The translations under genes and the position numbers were made by a program. The notes beneath the pieces were generated by a model. The model ran no database searches, was not told the origin of the DNA, and saw only the letters and a list, made by a program, of their open reading frames with translations. DNA of 64,000 nucleotides, from contig NZ_CP132976.1 in NCBI RefSeq assembly GCF_030864005.1, positions 6,612,908-6,676,907 of the forward strand, in the 5' to 3' direction. Source of the stretch: Achromobacter seleniivolatilans (GTDB taxonomy: Bacteria; Pseudomonadota; Gammaproteobacteria; Burkholderiales; Burkholderiaceae_B). Positions 32,329-40,245 of this stretch are shown piece after piece; the stretch's first letter is position 1, and every line of letters begins with the position of its first letter.

Positions 32329-33557
32329 CAGTGCGCGGGACGCATCTTGCGCACCTGCTCATCGGGCGGTTGCAGGCGGGCGCCGTCGATGTATGTGAAG
32401 TCTTTCATGATGCCCTTGCCATCTTCCACTGCGGTCACGCCCACGTACACGCCCATCGTCGATTGATGATCAAGCTTGCGGTATTGGATCTGACCGTACG
32501 GAGTGTCGACTTTGAGGCCGGCGAAGGCGTCGACGAGTTTTTCCGTGTCCACGGCGCCGGCGGCTTTCAGGCCTTGCGCAATCGACATCAGTGACGCGTA
32601 TCCAACGACCGAGCCGACCTTGGGGGTTTCGTTGTAGCGCTTCTTATAGGCCTCGACAAAGGCGGTGTTGGCAGGCGTGTCGATGGCATACCAGGGGTAG
32701 CCAGTGACGATCCAGCCTGTGGGGGTGTCGGCCCCCAGCGGTTCAAGGTATTCGGGTTCGCCGGACAGGACGGAGACGACGGCACGGTTCTCGAACAGGC
32801 CGCGTGTATTGCCTTCACGAACGAAGCGGGTCAGGTCGGCAGCGAACAGCACGTTGAAAATCGCATCGGGCTTGGCATCGGCCAAGGCTTGCACGACCGC
32901 GCCAGCATCCACCTTGCCCAGCGGCACGGCTTGCTCTGCGACAAATTCCACATCGGACTGGAAGGACTTCATCATGGCCTTGAAGGTGGCCACGGCAGAC
33001 TGCCCGTACTCGTAGTTGGGGTAGACGATGGCCCAGCGCTTCTTGCGCAGAGCCAGGGCCTTGGGCGCCAAGGCTGCCACGTGCATCCAGGTTGAGGGGC
33101 GCAGCCGGTATGTGTAGCGGTTGCCCTCTTGCCAGGTGATTTTGTCTGTCAGCGGTTCTGCGGCCAGAAAGAACACCTGCTGCTGTTTGGCGAAGTCAGT
33201 CAGCGCCAGGCCGGTGTTGGAAAGAAACCCGCCAAACAGCAGTTCTACTTTTTCACGGGCTATCAGTTCTTGCGCGGCACGCACCGAGTCGCCGGGGTTG
33301 CCGTTGTCGTCTCGCGAGATGACTTCCAGCTTCCTGCCCAGCACGCCGCCTTCGGCATTGACCTGCTCCAGCGCCAACTGCCAGCCCTTTTTGTAGGGGC
33401 CTAGAAAGGCGGGAATTGCCTTGTAGCTGTTGATTTCGCCGATGCGAATGGGCGGTTCCTTGTCCTTGGGGGCGGCAACCGCGACCGGAGTCAGCGCCAG
33501 GGCCAGGAGCGCGGGCGCAAGTGCGCGGCGCAGCAGGGTAAGGCAGGGACGAAGCAT
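32328..33557 (-). CDS. ABC transporter substrate-binding protein, LivK type
   Basis: A 409-residue periplasmic binding protein with a signal peptide (LLRRALAPALLALALTPVAVAA). The receptor-ligand-binding fold typical of branched-chain amino acid, amide and aromatic-acid receptors covers the rest: IRIGEINSYKAIPAFLGPYK, then VISRDDNGNPGDSVRAAQELI. It is the first gene of the three-gene importer, overlapping the permease gene. The ligand cannot be predicted. Confidence 0.93.
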   Translation of the reverse strand: MLRPCLTLLRRALAPALLALALTPVAVAAPKDKEPPIRIGEINSYKAIPAFLGPYKKGWQLALEQVNAEGGVLGRKLEVISRDDNGNPGDSVRAAQELIAREKVELLFGGFLSNTGLALTDFAKQQQVFFLAAEPLTDKITWQEGNRYTYRLRPSTWMHVAALAPKALALRKKRWAIVYPNYEYGQSAVATFKAMMKSFQSDVEFVAEQAVPLGKVDAGAVVQALADAKPDAIFNVLFAADLTRFVREGNTRGLFENRAVVSVLSGEPEYLEPLGADTPTGWIVTGYPWYAIDTPANTAFVEAYKKRYNETPKVGSVVGYASLMSIAQGLKAAGAVDTEKLVDAFAGLKVDTPYGQIQYRKLDHQSTMGVYVGVTAVEDGKGIMKDFTYIDGARLQPPDEQVRKMRPAH

Positions 33558-33663
33558 GGCAGGTATCGCAGGCTAGAGGAATCGGGCGTCGCCGGGCGGC
33601 ACGGCAGGGCGCTAGGGATAGCGGCCTAATTGAAACATGCGGCTTTGCCATGGGGCAATAACA

Positions 33664-33694
33664 AAAAAAGGCCCTGCGATGCAGAGCCTTTTTT
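33664..33694 (-). terminator. Terminator after rpmB-rpmG
   Basis: AAAAAAGGCCCTGC pairs with GCAGAGCCTTTTTT around GAT, with one A-C mismatch. Read on the minus strand it ends in a T run 24 bases after the rpmG stop and separates the ribosomal genes from the ABC importer. Confidence 0.9.
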
Positions 33695-33717
33695 GACCGA
33701 CCAGAAACCCGGCTGAA

Positions 33718-33885
33718 TTACTTCAGCTTGGTTTCCTTGTAGTCAACGTGCTTGCGAACGACCGGATCAAATTTCTTGATCAGCATCTTTTCGGGCATGT
33801 TGCGCTTGTTCTTGGTGGTCGTGTAGAAATGACCCGTGCCGGCAGTCGACTCGAGCTTGATCTTTTCGCGGATACCTTTGGCCAT
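33718..33885 (-). CDS. rpmG: 50S ribosomal protein L33
   Basis: A 55-residue protein beginning [20 protein letters not shown] and ending DYKETKLK. This is the usual L33 length and sequence. It has no zinc-ligand CxxC pairs, so it is the zinc-free form. AGGAG lies 7 bases before ATG 33885. It follows rpmB with 37 bases between them, the standard bacterial pairing. Confidence 0.96.
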   Translation of the reverse strand: MAKGIREKIKLESTAGTGHFYTTTKNKRNMPEKMLIKKFDPVVRKHVDYKETKLK

Positions 33886-33922
33886 ATCGTGCTCCTAGTA
33901 TGTAGATTGGCGGGGAGGCCGA

Positions 33923-34159
33923 TTAGGCCATTTCGCCGCGGGCACGCATTTCGGCCAGCACGACGTCGATGCCGTTCTTGTCGATCGTGCGGATGGCCTT
34001 AGCGGAGACGCGCAGGCGAACCCAGCGGTTTTCGCTTTCAACCCAGAACCGGCGCGATTGCAGGTTGGGGAGGAAGCGACGCTTGGTCTTGTTGTTCGCG
34101 TGCGAAACATTGTTGCCCACCATCGGGCCTTTGCCGGTCACTTGGCATACGCGTGCCAT
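33923..34159 (-). CDS. rpmB: 50S ribosomal protein L28
   Basis: A 78-residue L28 beginning [20 protein letters not shown], with the conserved [13 protein letters not shown] segment. The N-terminal cysteine lacks the partner cysteines of the zinc-binding form, matching the zinc-free L33 beside it. First gene of rpmB-rpmG. Confidence 0.97.
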   Translation of the reverse strand: MARVCQVTGKGPMVGNNVSHANNKTKRRFLPNLQSRRFWVESENRWVRLRVSAKAIRTIDKNGIDVVLAEMRARGEMA

Positions 34160-34524
34160 GGATGCACCTCTTTATGTCGTTCTTGTCGCGCATCGCTTTG
34201 GGGGGTAGACAGGGTTTTAGCCGCCGGGCTGTATCGGGAGCGCTGTGCGCTGCCTTGGCCGGCCACCCAGTCTTAGTGGATGAGGGGGATCGGAGTCATT
34301 CCGTGTTGAATCGGTGAAGATTCTGGAATTATCTGGTCCGCCCAGTGCTTATACCCGCTGCCTGCCACCCGCTGAGTTTTCAAGGATCTTCTCTTGAAAC
34401 CCTAGTCGCTACGCGGTTGGGGGTCAGAGTGCTGAACTACAAAGCATAGTAGTCCCGCACGGGAAACTTCATGTGAAGACTTAGATTCTAATACGAAAAA
34501 CCTAAATAAATCAAGCGGGCGGGC
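34160..34524. other. Leader/intergenic region upstream of rpmB
   Basis: About 365 bases with no coding signal. It holds a small inverted repeat TTTCAAG/CTTGAAA (34378-34399). The stretch near the Bcr gene (34470-34515) is AT-rich. It must carry the rpmB promoter on the minus strand. I see no tRNA or known riboswitch. Confidence 0.5.
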
Positions 34525-35724
34525 TCAGGGCTTGTGCGATTGCGCGACACGGCCCGATATCCAGGACAGGCAGGCGCAGGTCGCAAGCGTCGTGGTCAGG
34601 GGCAGGGCGCTATCGGTTTGCCAGGCGCTGACCGCAAAACCGGCCAGTGCGCCGCAAGACAATTGCAACGTCCCCAATAAGGCGGAGGCCGCTCCCAGGC
34701 GCTTGCCCTGATCCGACAGCGCAAGTGCTGCCGAATTAGGATTCACAAAGCCCTGGCTGCCCATATAGCTGATCAGGCACAGCATAAGTAGCGGCAGCGT
34801 CATCCAACCTGCCAGGGTCAGCGCTACCGCCGCCAGGCTGGCCACGGCCAGCGACGTCAAGGCGCGGCGTTGCAATTGGCGGGGGGTGTACGAACGCAGC
34901 AGACGCGCGCTGATCTGGGAACAGATGATCAGCGACAGCGCATTGGTGCCGAACAGCAGGCCGTAATACTGAGGCTGCACGCCATAGAGCTCAATGAAGA
35001 CGCGCGGAGAACCGATGATGTAGGCGAACATGCCGGCCTGGCCGAAGCCGCCTGCCAGGCTGTGCGCCATGAACCCGCGATGCTTGAACAAGTCGCGGTA
35101 GTTGCGCAGGATGGTGCTCCAGCGCAGCGGCACGACGCGTTCGGGCGTCAGTGACTCTTTCATGATCTTTGCTACAGCGAACATCAGCATGGCGCCGCCT
35201 GCAAGCATCACCCAGAACAAGCTGCGCCAGGACGTAATGGTCAGCAACTGGCCGCCCGCCAGCGGTGCAAGAATCGGTGCCAGGCCCATGATGAGCATCA
35301 GCAGCGACATGGCGCGCGCGGCTTCATGGGTTTCGTAGTGGTCGCGGATGACGGCGCGCGGAATCACAATGCCGGCCGCGCCGCCCATGGCTTGCACGAC
35401 GCGCCAGCCGGTCAGCGATTCCACCGAGCCAGACAACGCGCAGCCCAAAGACGCCACCATGAACAGCGCCAAACCCACCATCAGCGGCGGTTTGCGGCCG
35501 AAACGGTCGGCCATCGGGCCGTAAAACACCTGAGCCAGCGCCAGACCAATCAGATAGGCCGCAAGGGTGCGCTCAACGTCGCCGCGCGGCACGCCCAGGT
35601 TCGCCGCAATAGTGGGGAACGCGGGCAGGTACATATCGATGGCAAACGGGCCAATCGCCGTCAGCGCGCCCATGAGAATAAGCCAGCCGGGCAGGCCGCT
35701 GCGGGATAAAGGTGATGGGGGCAT
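34525..35724 (-). CDS. Bcr/CflA-family drug-resistance MFS transporter
   Basis: About 399 residues and 12 membrane segments. The Bcr signature GPFAIDMYLPAFPTIA in TM1 and motif A GPMADRFGRKPPLM are clear, followed by GGAAGIVIPRAVIRDHYE. Relatives export bicyclomycin, sulfonamides or chloramphenicol. ATG 35724 (MPPSPLS) fits the family; an in-frame start at 35760 is possible, and neither has a good ribosome-binding site. Divergent from the cyclopropane-synthase gene. Confidence 0.92.
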   Translation of the reverse strand: MPPSPLSRSGLPGWLILMGALTAIGPFAIDMYLPAFPTIAANLGVPRGDVERTLAAYLIGLALAQVFYGPMADRFGRKPPLMVGLALFMVASLGCALSGSVESLTGWRVVQAMGGAAGIVIPRAVIRDHYETHEAARAMSLLMLIMGLAPILAPLAGGQLLTITSWRSLFWVMLAGGAMLMFAVAKIMKESLTPERVVPLRWSTILRNYRDLFKHRGFMAHSLAGGFGQAGMFAYIIGSPRVFIELYGVQPQYYGLLFGTNALSLIICSQISARLLRSYTPRQLQRRALTSLAVASLAAVALTLAGWMTLPLLMLCLISYMGSQGFVNPNSAALALSDQGKRLGAASALLGTLQLSCGALAGFAVSAWQTDSALPLTTTLATCACLSWISGRVAQSHKP

Positions 35725-35877
35725 GTAGATCGCGTTAAAACGCAGAGACAGGGCGCACATGCGGTTTGCAACATGTTTTGCGCCAAGCCAGTGACTTTAT
35801 CACGTGTAACCTTACGCGCAAATTTCAGTTGTTTTCCGATAAAGTCGAAAGCGTCCGTGGAACCCAGAGGAAAGGTC

Positions 35878-37140
35878 GTGAATCCTTTGTTGTCTGTAGT
35901 GGAACGCAAGCTCCAATCGTTGCCTGTTTCCGTCCAGCTGGTATTGCCCGATGGAACGGTGTTGGGTCCGCCCGGCCCCCGCGTCCGGTTTGTCGCGCAT
36001 GACAAGACCGCGTTGGCGCACTTGGCCGAAGGCGCCGTGGGCGTGTTGGGGCAAGACTATGTGGAAGGCCGTATCGACATCGAGGGCAATATGCGCGACG
36101 TTATGGCTGCCGCTTCGGCCTTGATGCCGGGCTCGCCGGTTGATGCGGCGCGCGGCGGCTGGTTGACCGAATTGGTCCGCAAAGTGGTGTCCGTGTGGCG
36201 CCATTCGATCGAACGTGACGCCAAGCAGATCGAATTCCATTACGACCTGTCCGATGATTTTTATGCGCTGTGGCTAGATCCGCGCCGCGTTTATTCCTGC
36301 GCCTATTACCGCACGCCGGACATGACGCTGGCAGAAGCGCAGGAAGCGAAACTGGACCACATCTGCCGCAAGCTGCGGCTACAGGCTGGCGAACGGTTTT
36401 TGGATGTGGGGGCGGGTTGGGGCGGGCTATTGCTGTGGGCTGCCGAAAACTACGGTGTGGACGCAACCGGCATCACCCTGTCGCGCAACCAGCATGCGCA
36501 TGTGACGAGGCTGATTCAGGAAAAAGGCCTGGCCGGACGCGCCCGCATCGAACTGCTGGACTACCGCAAACTGGATGAATCCGCCGCCTATGACAAGATT
36601 GCCTCGGTAGGCATGTTCGAACATGTGGGCCGGGCGCAGTTGGAAGACTATTTCGCCAAGTTGCGACGGCTGCTCAAGCCGGGCGGGCTGATCATGAATC
36701 ATGGCATTACGGCTGCTGGCGTCTATAACGCCGAGCTGGGTAATGGCATGGGCGAATTCATTGAGAAGTACATCTTCCCCGGTGGTGAGCTGACGCATAT
36801 CAGCGTCGTCATGGAAGCCATGACCAATGGCGGGCTGGAAGAGGTTGATGTGGAAAACCTGCGGCCTCACTACGCGCGCACATTGTGGGCATGGAGTGAT
36901 GCGTTGGAGGCCCGCCTGCCGGAAGCGGCACAGGTCTTGGGGGGCGAACAAGGCGAGCGTTCGCTGCGTGCCTACCGGCTGTATTTGGCCGGTTGCGCCA
37001 TGGCGTTCGAGCACGGTTGGATTGCATTGCATCAGATACTGGGCCAGCACCCCGCCACAGGGCGCCCTGATGAATTGGATAACCCGGCGGACCAGGCCTA
37101 TCCGTGGCGGCGGGACTATATGTATAGCGGCGGCCGTTGA
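35878..37140 (+). CDS. cfa: Cyclopropane-fatty-acyl-phospholipid synthase-family methyltransferase
   Basis: About 420 residues. The N-terminal lipid-binding region is followed by the family block FHYDLSDDFYALWLDP at about 120-135 and the SAM-binding motif FLDVGAGWGG at about 174-183, then SVGMFEHVG. The enzyme would transfer a methylene group from S-adenosylmethionine to unsaturated membrane lipids. GTG 35878 is chosen as start because AGAGGAAAGG stands directly upstream; an ATG 35 codons earlier encodes unrelated sequence. Some relatives modify lipids in other ways, so the exact product is not certain. Confidence 0.9.
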   Translation: MNPLLSVVERKLQSLPVSVQLVLPDGTVLGPPGPRVRFVAHDKTALAHLAEGAVGVLGQDYVEGRIDIEGNMRDVMAAASALMPGSPVDAARGGWLTELVRKVVSVWRHSIERDAKQIEFHYDLSDDFYALWLDPRRVYSCAYYRTPDMTLAEAQEAKLDHICRKLRLQAGERFLDVGAGWGGLLLWAAENYGVDATGITLSRNQHAHVTRLIQEKGLAGRARIELLDYRKLDESAAYDKIASVGMFEHVGRAQLEDYFAKLRRLLKPGGLIMNHGITAAGVYNAELGNGMGEFIEKYIFPGGELTHISVVMEAMTNGGLEEVDVENLRPHYARTLWAWSDALEARLPEAAQVLGGEQGERSLRAYRLYLAGCAMAFEHGWIALHQILGQHPATGRPDELDNPADQAYPWRRDYMYSGGR

Positions 37141-37174
37141 GAAGTCTCACCGGAAGCAGAAGGCCCCGTACAAC

Positions 37175-37369
37175 TTGCTGCAAGAGCGCTGCATTACCGG
37201 GCTTAGCCTCTGGATGGCGCTGATTGGCGTGGTGTGTTGGGTGTATCTATTGATGGCGTCGTTCAGTAAAGAAGTCCGAGAAATAGCTGACTTCTCGCCT
37301 TATTTGATTGCGGGCGGGTACTGTTTTTTGGGCACTGCTGCAACCGAACGCATGGCGGGGAAATCATGA
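37175..37369 (+). CDS. Possible small membrane protein
   Basis: An open frame of about 64 residues starting from TTG 37175 (start uncertain; ATG 37213 would give a shorter protein). It has a strong hydrophobic segment (GLSLWMALIGVVCWVYLLMA) and a second weaker one (LIAGGYCFLGTAATERM). Its stop overlaps the start of the next small frame by four bases (ATGA), which suggests coupled translation of a pair. Unidentified; I would treat it as a hypothetical gene, perhaps a remnant of a phage-like holin pair. Confidence 0.4.
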   Translation: MLQERCITGLSLWMALIGVVCWVYLLMASFSKEVREIADFSPYLIAGGYCFLGTAATERMAGKS

Positions 37370-37548
37370 ATTTTTATCAGCACATTTCGGCATTTTGGAA
37401 TGACTACGAACCCATCGTCTGGATGACGGTAATCACGTGGTCTGGCATGCGTTTGGTGTTTTGGTTTGAAGACCGTGCGCGCTCGGCGCGCGCAGCGCAG
37501 TCATGGTCAAGGCCGGGTAGAACGAATATTGGCCAGGATCACGGCTGA
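37366..37548 (+). CDS. Possible small membrane protein overlapping the previous one
   Basis: A 60-residue frame starting MNFYQHISAFWNDYEPIVWM with one hydrophobic stretch (IVWMTVITWSGMRLVFWF) and a basic, disordered C-terminus. It overlaps the preceding small frame by four bases. Homology to any named family was not recognised. The pair lies just downstream of the cyclopropane-synthase-like gene and just before an AT-rich gap. Confidence 0.4.
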   Translation: MNFYQHISAFWNDYEPIVWMTVITWSGMRLVFWFEDRARSARAAQSWSRPGRTNIGQDHG

Positions 37549-37704
37549 AGAAGCTCGTCTTCGGTAGCGTGCCGCTTCTAAAGACCATCGCTCGCAAAGG
37601 CAGCGTCTAAAACCAGAAAATAAGGCTGAATAACGGCTGAATTTACGTACGGATTTCCTACTTGAATAGCAGTTATCCGGTATTTCAGACCCTTCGGAAA
37701 CGGC

Positions 37705-37734
37705 TTGAATGTATTAATAAGAACTTATTATTAA
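37705..37734 (+). promoter_or_regulatory. Candidate promoter/operator for the betaine importer
   Basis: TTGAAT (37705-37710), 18 bases, then TATTAA (37729-37734), with the perfect palindrome TAATAAG-AA-CTTATTA inside the spacer. The palindrome could be a repressor site. The start of the first gene is nearly 400 bases further on, so a long leader or another promoter is possible. Confidence 0.3.
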
Positions 37735-37925
37735 CCTAATGTATCGTAATTTTGAAAGCCAGTTTACTTAGGGGAAAGTTGGAATTTTCCTCTGGTCGAT
37801 GCGGGTTATCCCTTGCTTTTTTGACTCGGAATGTATCTGGTCTTTTCGCTCTAGGGGTTGGGTGGCGCAGCAATTTCGTTTAAGATGCTGGCTTCTTCGT
37901 TCAGTTTGTTCCCTTTCTGTGGGAT

Positions 37926-37946
37926 TTCAAAAACCGCGTTTTTGAA
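37926..37946. terminator. Hairpin upstream of the betaine importer
   Basis: Perfect 9-bp stem TTCAAAAAC with a three-base loop, flanked by GGG and CCC that could extend it. It lacks a T run on the plus strand. It could be a terminator for upstream transcription or a leader structure. Confidence 0.4.
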
Positions 37947-38107
37947 CCCCCTGTCTTGCAAGAATCCGCACCGCTTGCGGAACCTCTTGTTGCTAGTGTC
38001 GGTTTGTATTGGCGGTTCTGCCCGTCTTCCGCACAACCCCCTTAGCTCCATGGCACCCCGGGCCTAAGCCTGGCGTGTGTCCCTGAACCTATGGAGGCAA
38101 AAGCCCA

Positions 38108-39109
38108 ATGCGTTTTACCCCTGTCAAGACTCTGGCCGCCGCGGCTGTACTGTTTGCATTTGCCGGAGCGGCTCAAGCCGCCGATGCGCCTCAATGCGAA
38201 ATCAAGCGCCCGGTTAATTTCGGCGCCATGAACTGGGAATCCAACCTGGTTCTGGTTGATGTCGAACGTTTCATCATGGAAAAGGGCTACGGTTGCAAGA
38301 CCGATACCCTGCCGACCGAAACCCTGCCCGCTCTGGCTGCCCTGGAACGCGGCGATCTGGATATCAACACCGAGATCTGGTTGAACAGCGTGGCCGATCC
38401 CTGGGACCGCGCCGAGAAGACCGGCAAGGTCAAGCGCGTGGGCGACCTGTACATGGGCGCCGAGGGTTGGTACATCCCCCGCTATACCGCAGAACGTCTG
38501 CCCGAATTGAAGGCTGCGGCGGACCTGCCGAAGTTCAAGGACAAGTTCAAGGACCCCGAAGAACCCGGCAAGGGCCGCTTCTACGGCTGCCCGGCAGGTT
38601 GGGGCTGCGAAGTCACCAGCAATAATCTCTTCCATGCCTTAAAGCTGGACGACAGCTACACGCTGTACTCGCCCGGCACGGGCGCAGCACAGAAGGCGGC
38701 GTTGATGTCGGCCTACAAGCGCAAGCAAAACGTGGTCTTTTACTACTGGTCGCCCACTCCGCTGGTAGGCGCAATGGACCTGGTCAAGCTGGACATGCCG
38801 CCCTTTGACGCCGAAAAGCACAAGTGCCTGACGTCGACCAAGTGCGCCAAGCCCGAGCCCAGCGCCTATCCCGACAATCCCGTCTTTACCGCGGTGAACA
38901 CGAAGTTCTCGCAGGAAGCCCCCACGCTGACCGAATTCCTGTCCAAGGTATCGGTGCCGCTGCCGGTGATCAACGAAACGCTGGCCCACATGGAAGAGTC
39001 TGGTGACGAATCCAGCGCCGTGGCCAAGTGGTTCCTGAAAAACAAGCCCGACGTCTGGACCAAGTGGGTCCCTGCCGACGTCGCCCAGCGGGTTCAAGCC
39101 GCGCTGTAA
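38108..39109 (+). CDS. Glycine betaine/proline-type ABC substrate-binding protein
   Basis: A 333-residue periplasmic receptor of the OpuAC/ProX family with a signal peptide ending GAAQAADAP. It carries the family's ligand-box tryptophan/tyrosine segments, NFGAMNWESNLVLVDVE and LYMGAEGWYIPRYT. Unlike most relatives it has several cysteines (CEIK, YGCKTD, YGCPAGWGCE, HKCLTSTKC), which may form disulfides. The ligand is probably glycine betaine, proline betaine or a related quaternary amine. The permease and ATPase genes follow after a hairpin. Confidence 0.92.
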   Translation: MRFTPVKTLAAAAVLFAFAGAAQAADAPQCEIKRPVNFGAMNWESNLVLVDVERFIMEKGYGCKTDTLPTETLPALAALERGDLDINTEIWLNSVADPWDRAEKTGKVKRVGDLYMGAEGWYIPRYTAERLPELKAAADLPKFKDKFKDPEEPGKGRFYGCPAGWGCEVTSNNLFHALKLDDSYTLYSPGTGAAQKAALMSAYKRKQNVVFYYWSPTPLVGAMDLVKLDMPPFDAEKHKCLTSTKCAKPEPSAYPDNPVFTAVNTKFSQEAPTLTEFLSKVSVPLPVINETLAHMEESGDESSAVAKWFLKNKPDVWTKWVPADVAQRVQAAL

Positions 39110-39176
39110 CGCAGTGGGCCTCGCGCCGCAGTGGCGCCGGCCCGGCGTCGGATTGCATCCGGCACTGGGCCGCTCT

Positions 39177-39222
39177 AAGGGAAAAAGTCCCGTGGCGGGC
39201 AATGCCCGGGGCTTTTTCCCTT
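39177..39222 (+). terminator. Hairpin between receptor and permease genes
   Basis: AAGGGAAAAAG (39177-39187) pairs with CTTTTTCCCTT (39212-39222), and further GC pairs near the loop strengthen it. It sits 68 bases after the receptor stop and about 165 before the permease start. It probably acts as a partial terminator or 3' stabiliser, giving more receptor than permease. Confidence 0.7.
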
Positions 39223-39387
39223 GGAATGGCAGCAGGCCAGACGCACGCGTCGGACTGTCAGTGATGCAGCCCCATTTCCGAAAGCCCGCTTCCCGCCGGG
39301 AAGCAGAGTTGGCTTAAACGACGTCCGGTCGTTCGGAAGGAGTGGCGGCGGCAGTCATGGTGTGCGCCCCAGAATGGAGTCAAAAGA

Positions 39388-40245
39388 ATGTTTCCTGAAA
39401 TTATTCCCGCCCGTCAGGTAAGGGCGGCGATCGACGGGTTCGTCGATCACCTGGTCACCAACTACGCGGACACGCTTGAGACCCTGTCTCAGCCGGTTCT
39501 GCACGCCTTGGTGTGGCTGGAACAACTGCTGCGCAACTCGCCCTGGTGGGCGGTGGTTGCAGTGACTGTGGCGATTGCGTGGGGCGTCAGCCGCCGCATC
39601 GGACTGAGCCTGGCGATGGGCGCGCTGCTGTGCGTGATCGGTGTGCTGGGTCTGTGGGATGCCGGTATGCAGACCTTGGCCTTGATGATCATGGCCGCAG
39701 GCCTGTCGGTGGTGATCGGCATTCCGTTGGGCGTGCTGATGGCGCGCATCAATTGGCTGCGTTCCATCATGCTGCCAGTGCTGGATGTGATGCAGACCAT
39801 GCCCAGTTTCGTGTATCTGATCCCTGTCGTGATGCTGTTTGGCCTGGGCAAGATTCCCGCCATCATCGCCACGGTGATTTACGCCGTGCCGCCGCTGATC
39901 CGCCTGACCGACCTGGGCATCCGCCTGGTTGACCGCGAAGTGCTGGAAGCATCGCGCGCCTTTGGCGCCAACCCGCGCCAGCAACTCTTCGGTGTGCAGT
40001 TGCCGCTGGCACTGCCCAACATCATGGCTGGCATCAACCAGACCACGATGATGGCGCTGTCCATGGTGGTGATCGCCTCGATGATTGGCGCGCGCGGTCT
40101 GGGCTATGAAGTGCTGCTCGGGATCAACCGTCTGGAAGTGGGCCGCGGCCTGCTGGCAGGCTTGGGTATCGTGGTGTTGGCCGTGCTGTTCGACCGGATC
40201 ACGCAATCGTATGGACAGCGTATGCGCATGGGAGGCCAGCGATGA
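39388..40245 (+). CDS. Glycine betaine/proline-type ABC permease
   Basis: A 285-residue inner-membrane permease of the ProW/OpuAB type with about six membrane segments. The EAA-like loop is EASRAFGANPRQQLFGVQLPLALPNIMAGINQ, preceded by LDVMQTMPSFVYLIPVVMLFGLG. It is about 278 bases after the receptor gene and overlaps the ATPase gene by four bases (ATGA), so the two are coupled. Confidence 0.94.
   Translation: MFPEIIPARQVRAAIDGFVDHLVTNYADTLETLSQPVLHALVWLEQLLRNSPWWAVVAVTVAIAWGVSRRIGLSLAMGALLCVIGVLGLWDAGMQTLALMIMAAGLSVVIGIPLGVLMARINWLRSIMLPVLDVMQTMPSFVYLIPVVMLFGLGKIPAIIATVIYAVPPLIRLTDLGIRLVDREVLEASRAFGANPRQQLFGVQLPLALPNIMAGINQTTMMALSMVVIASMIGARGLGYEVLLGINRLEVGRGLLAGLGIVVLAVLFDRITQSYGQRMRMGGQR

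Larger units (their letters stand above)
37549..38107. other. AT-rich intergenic region upstream of the betaine importer
   Basis: About 560 bases that are visibly richer in A and T than their surroundings, with no convincing gene. It contains the palindrome TAATAAG-AA-CTTATTA (37715-37730) next to a TTGAAT box, and a perfect hairpin TTCAAAAAC-CGC-GTTTTTGAA (37926-37946). It must contain the control region of the osmoprotectant operon; GGAGG lies close to the start at 38108. Confidence 0.6.
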
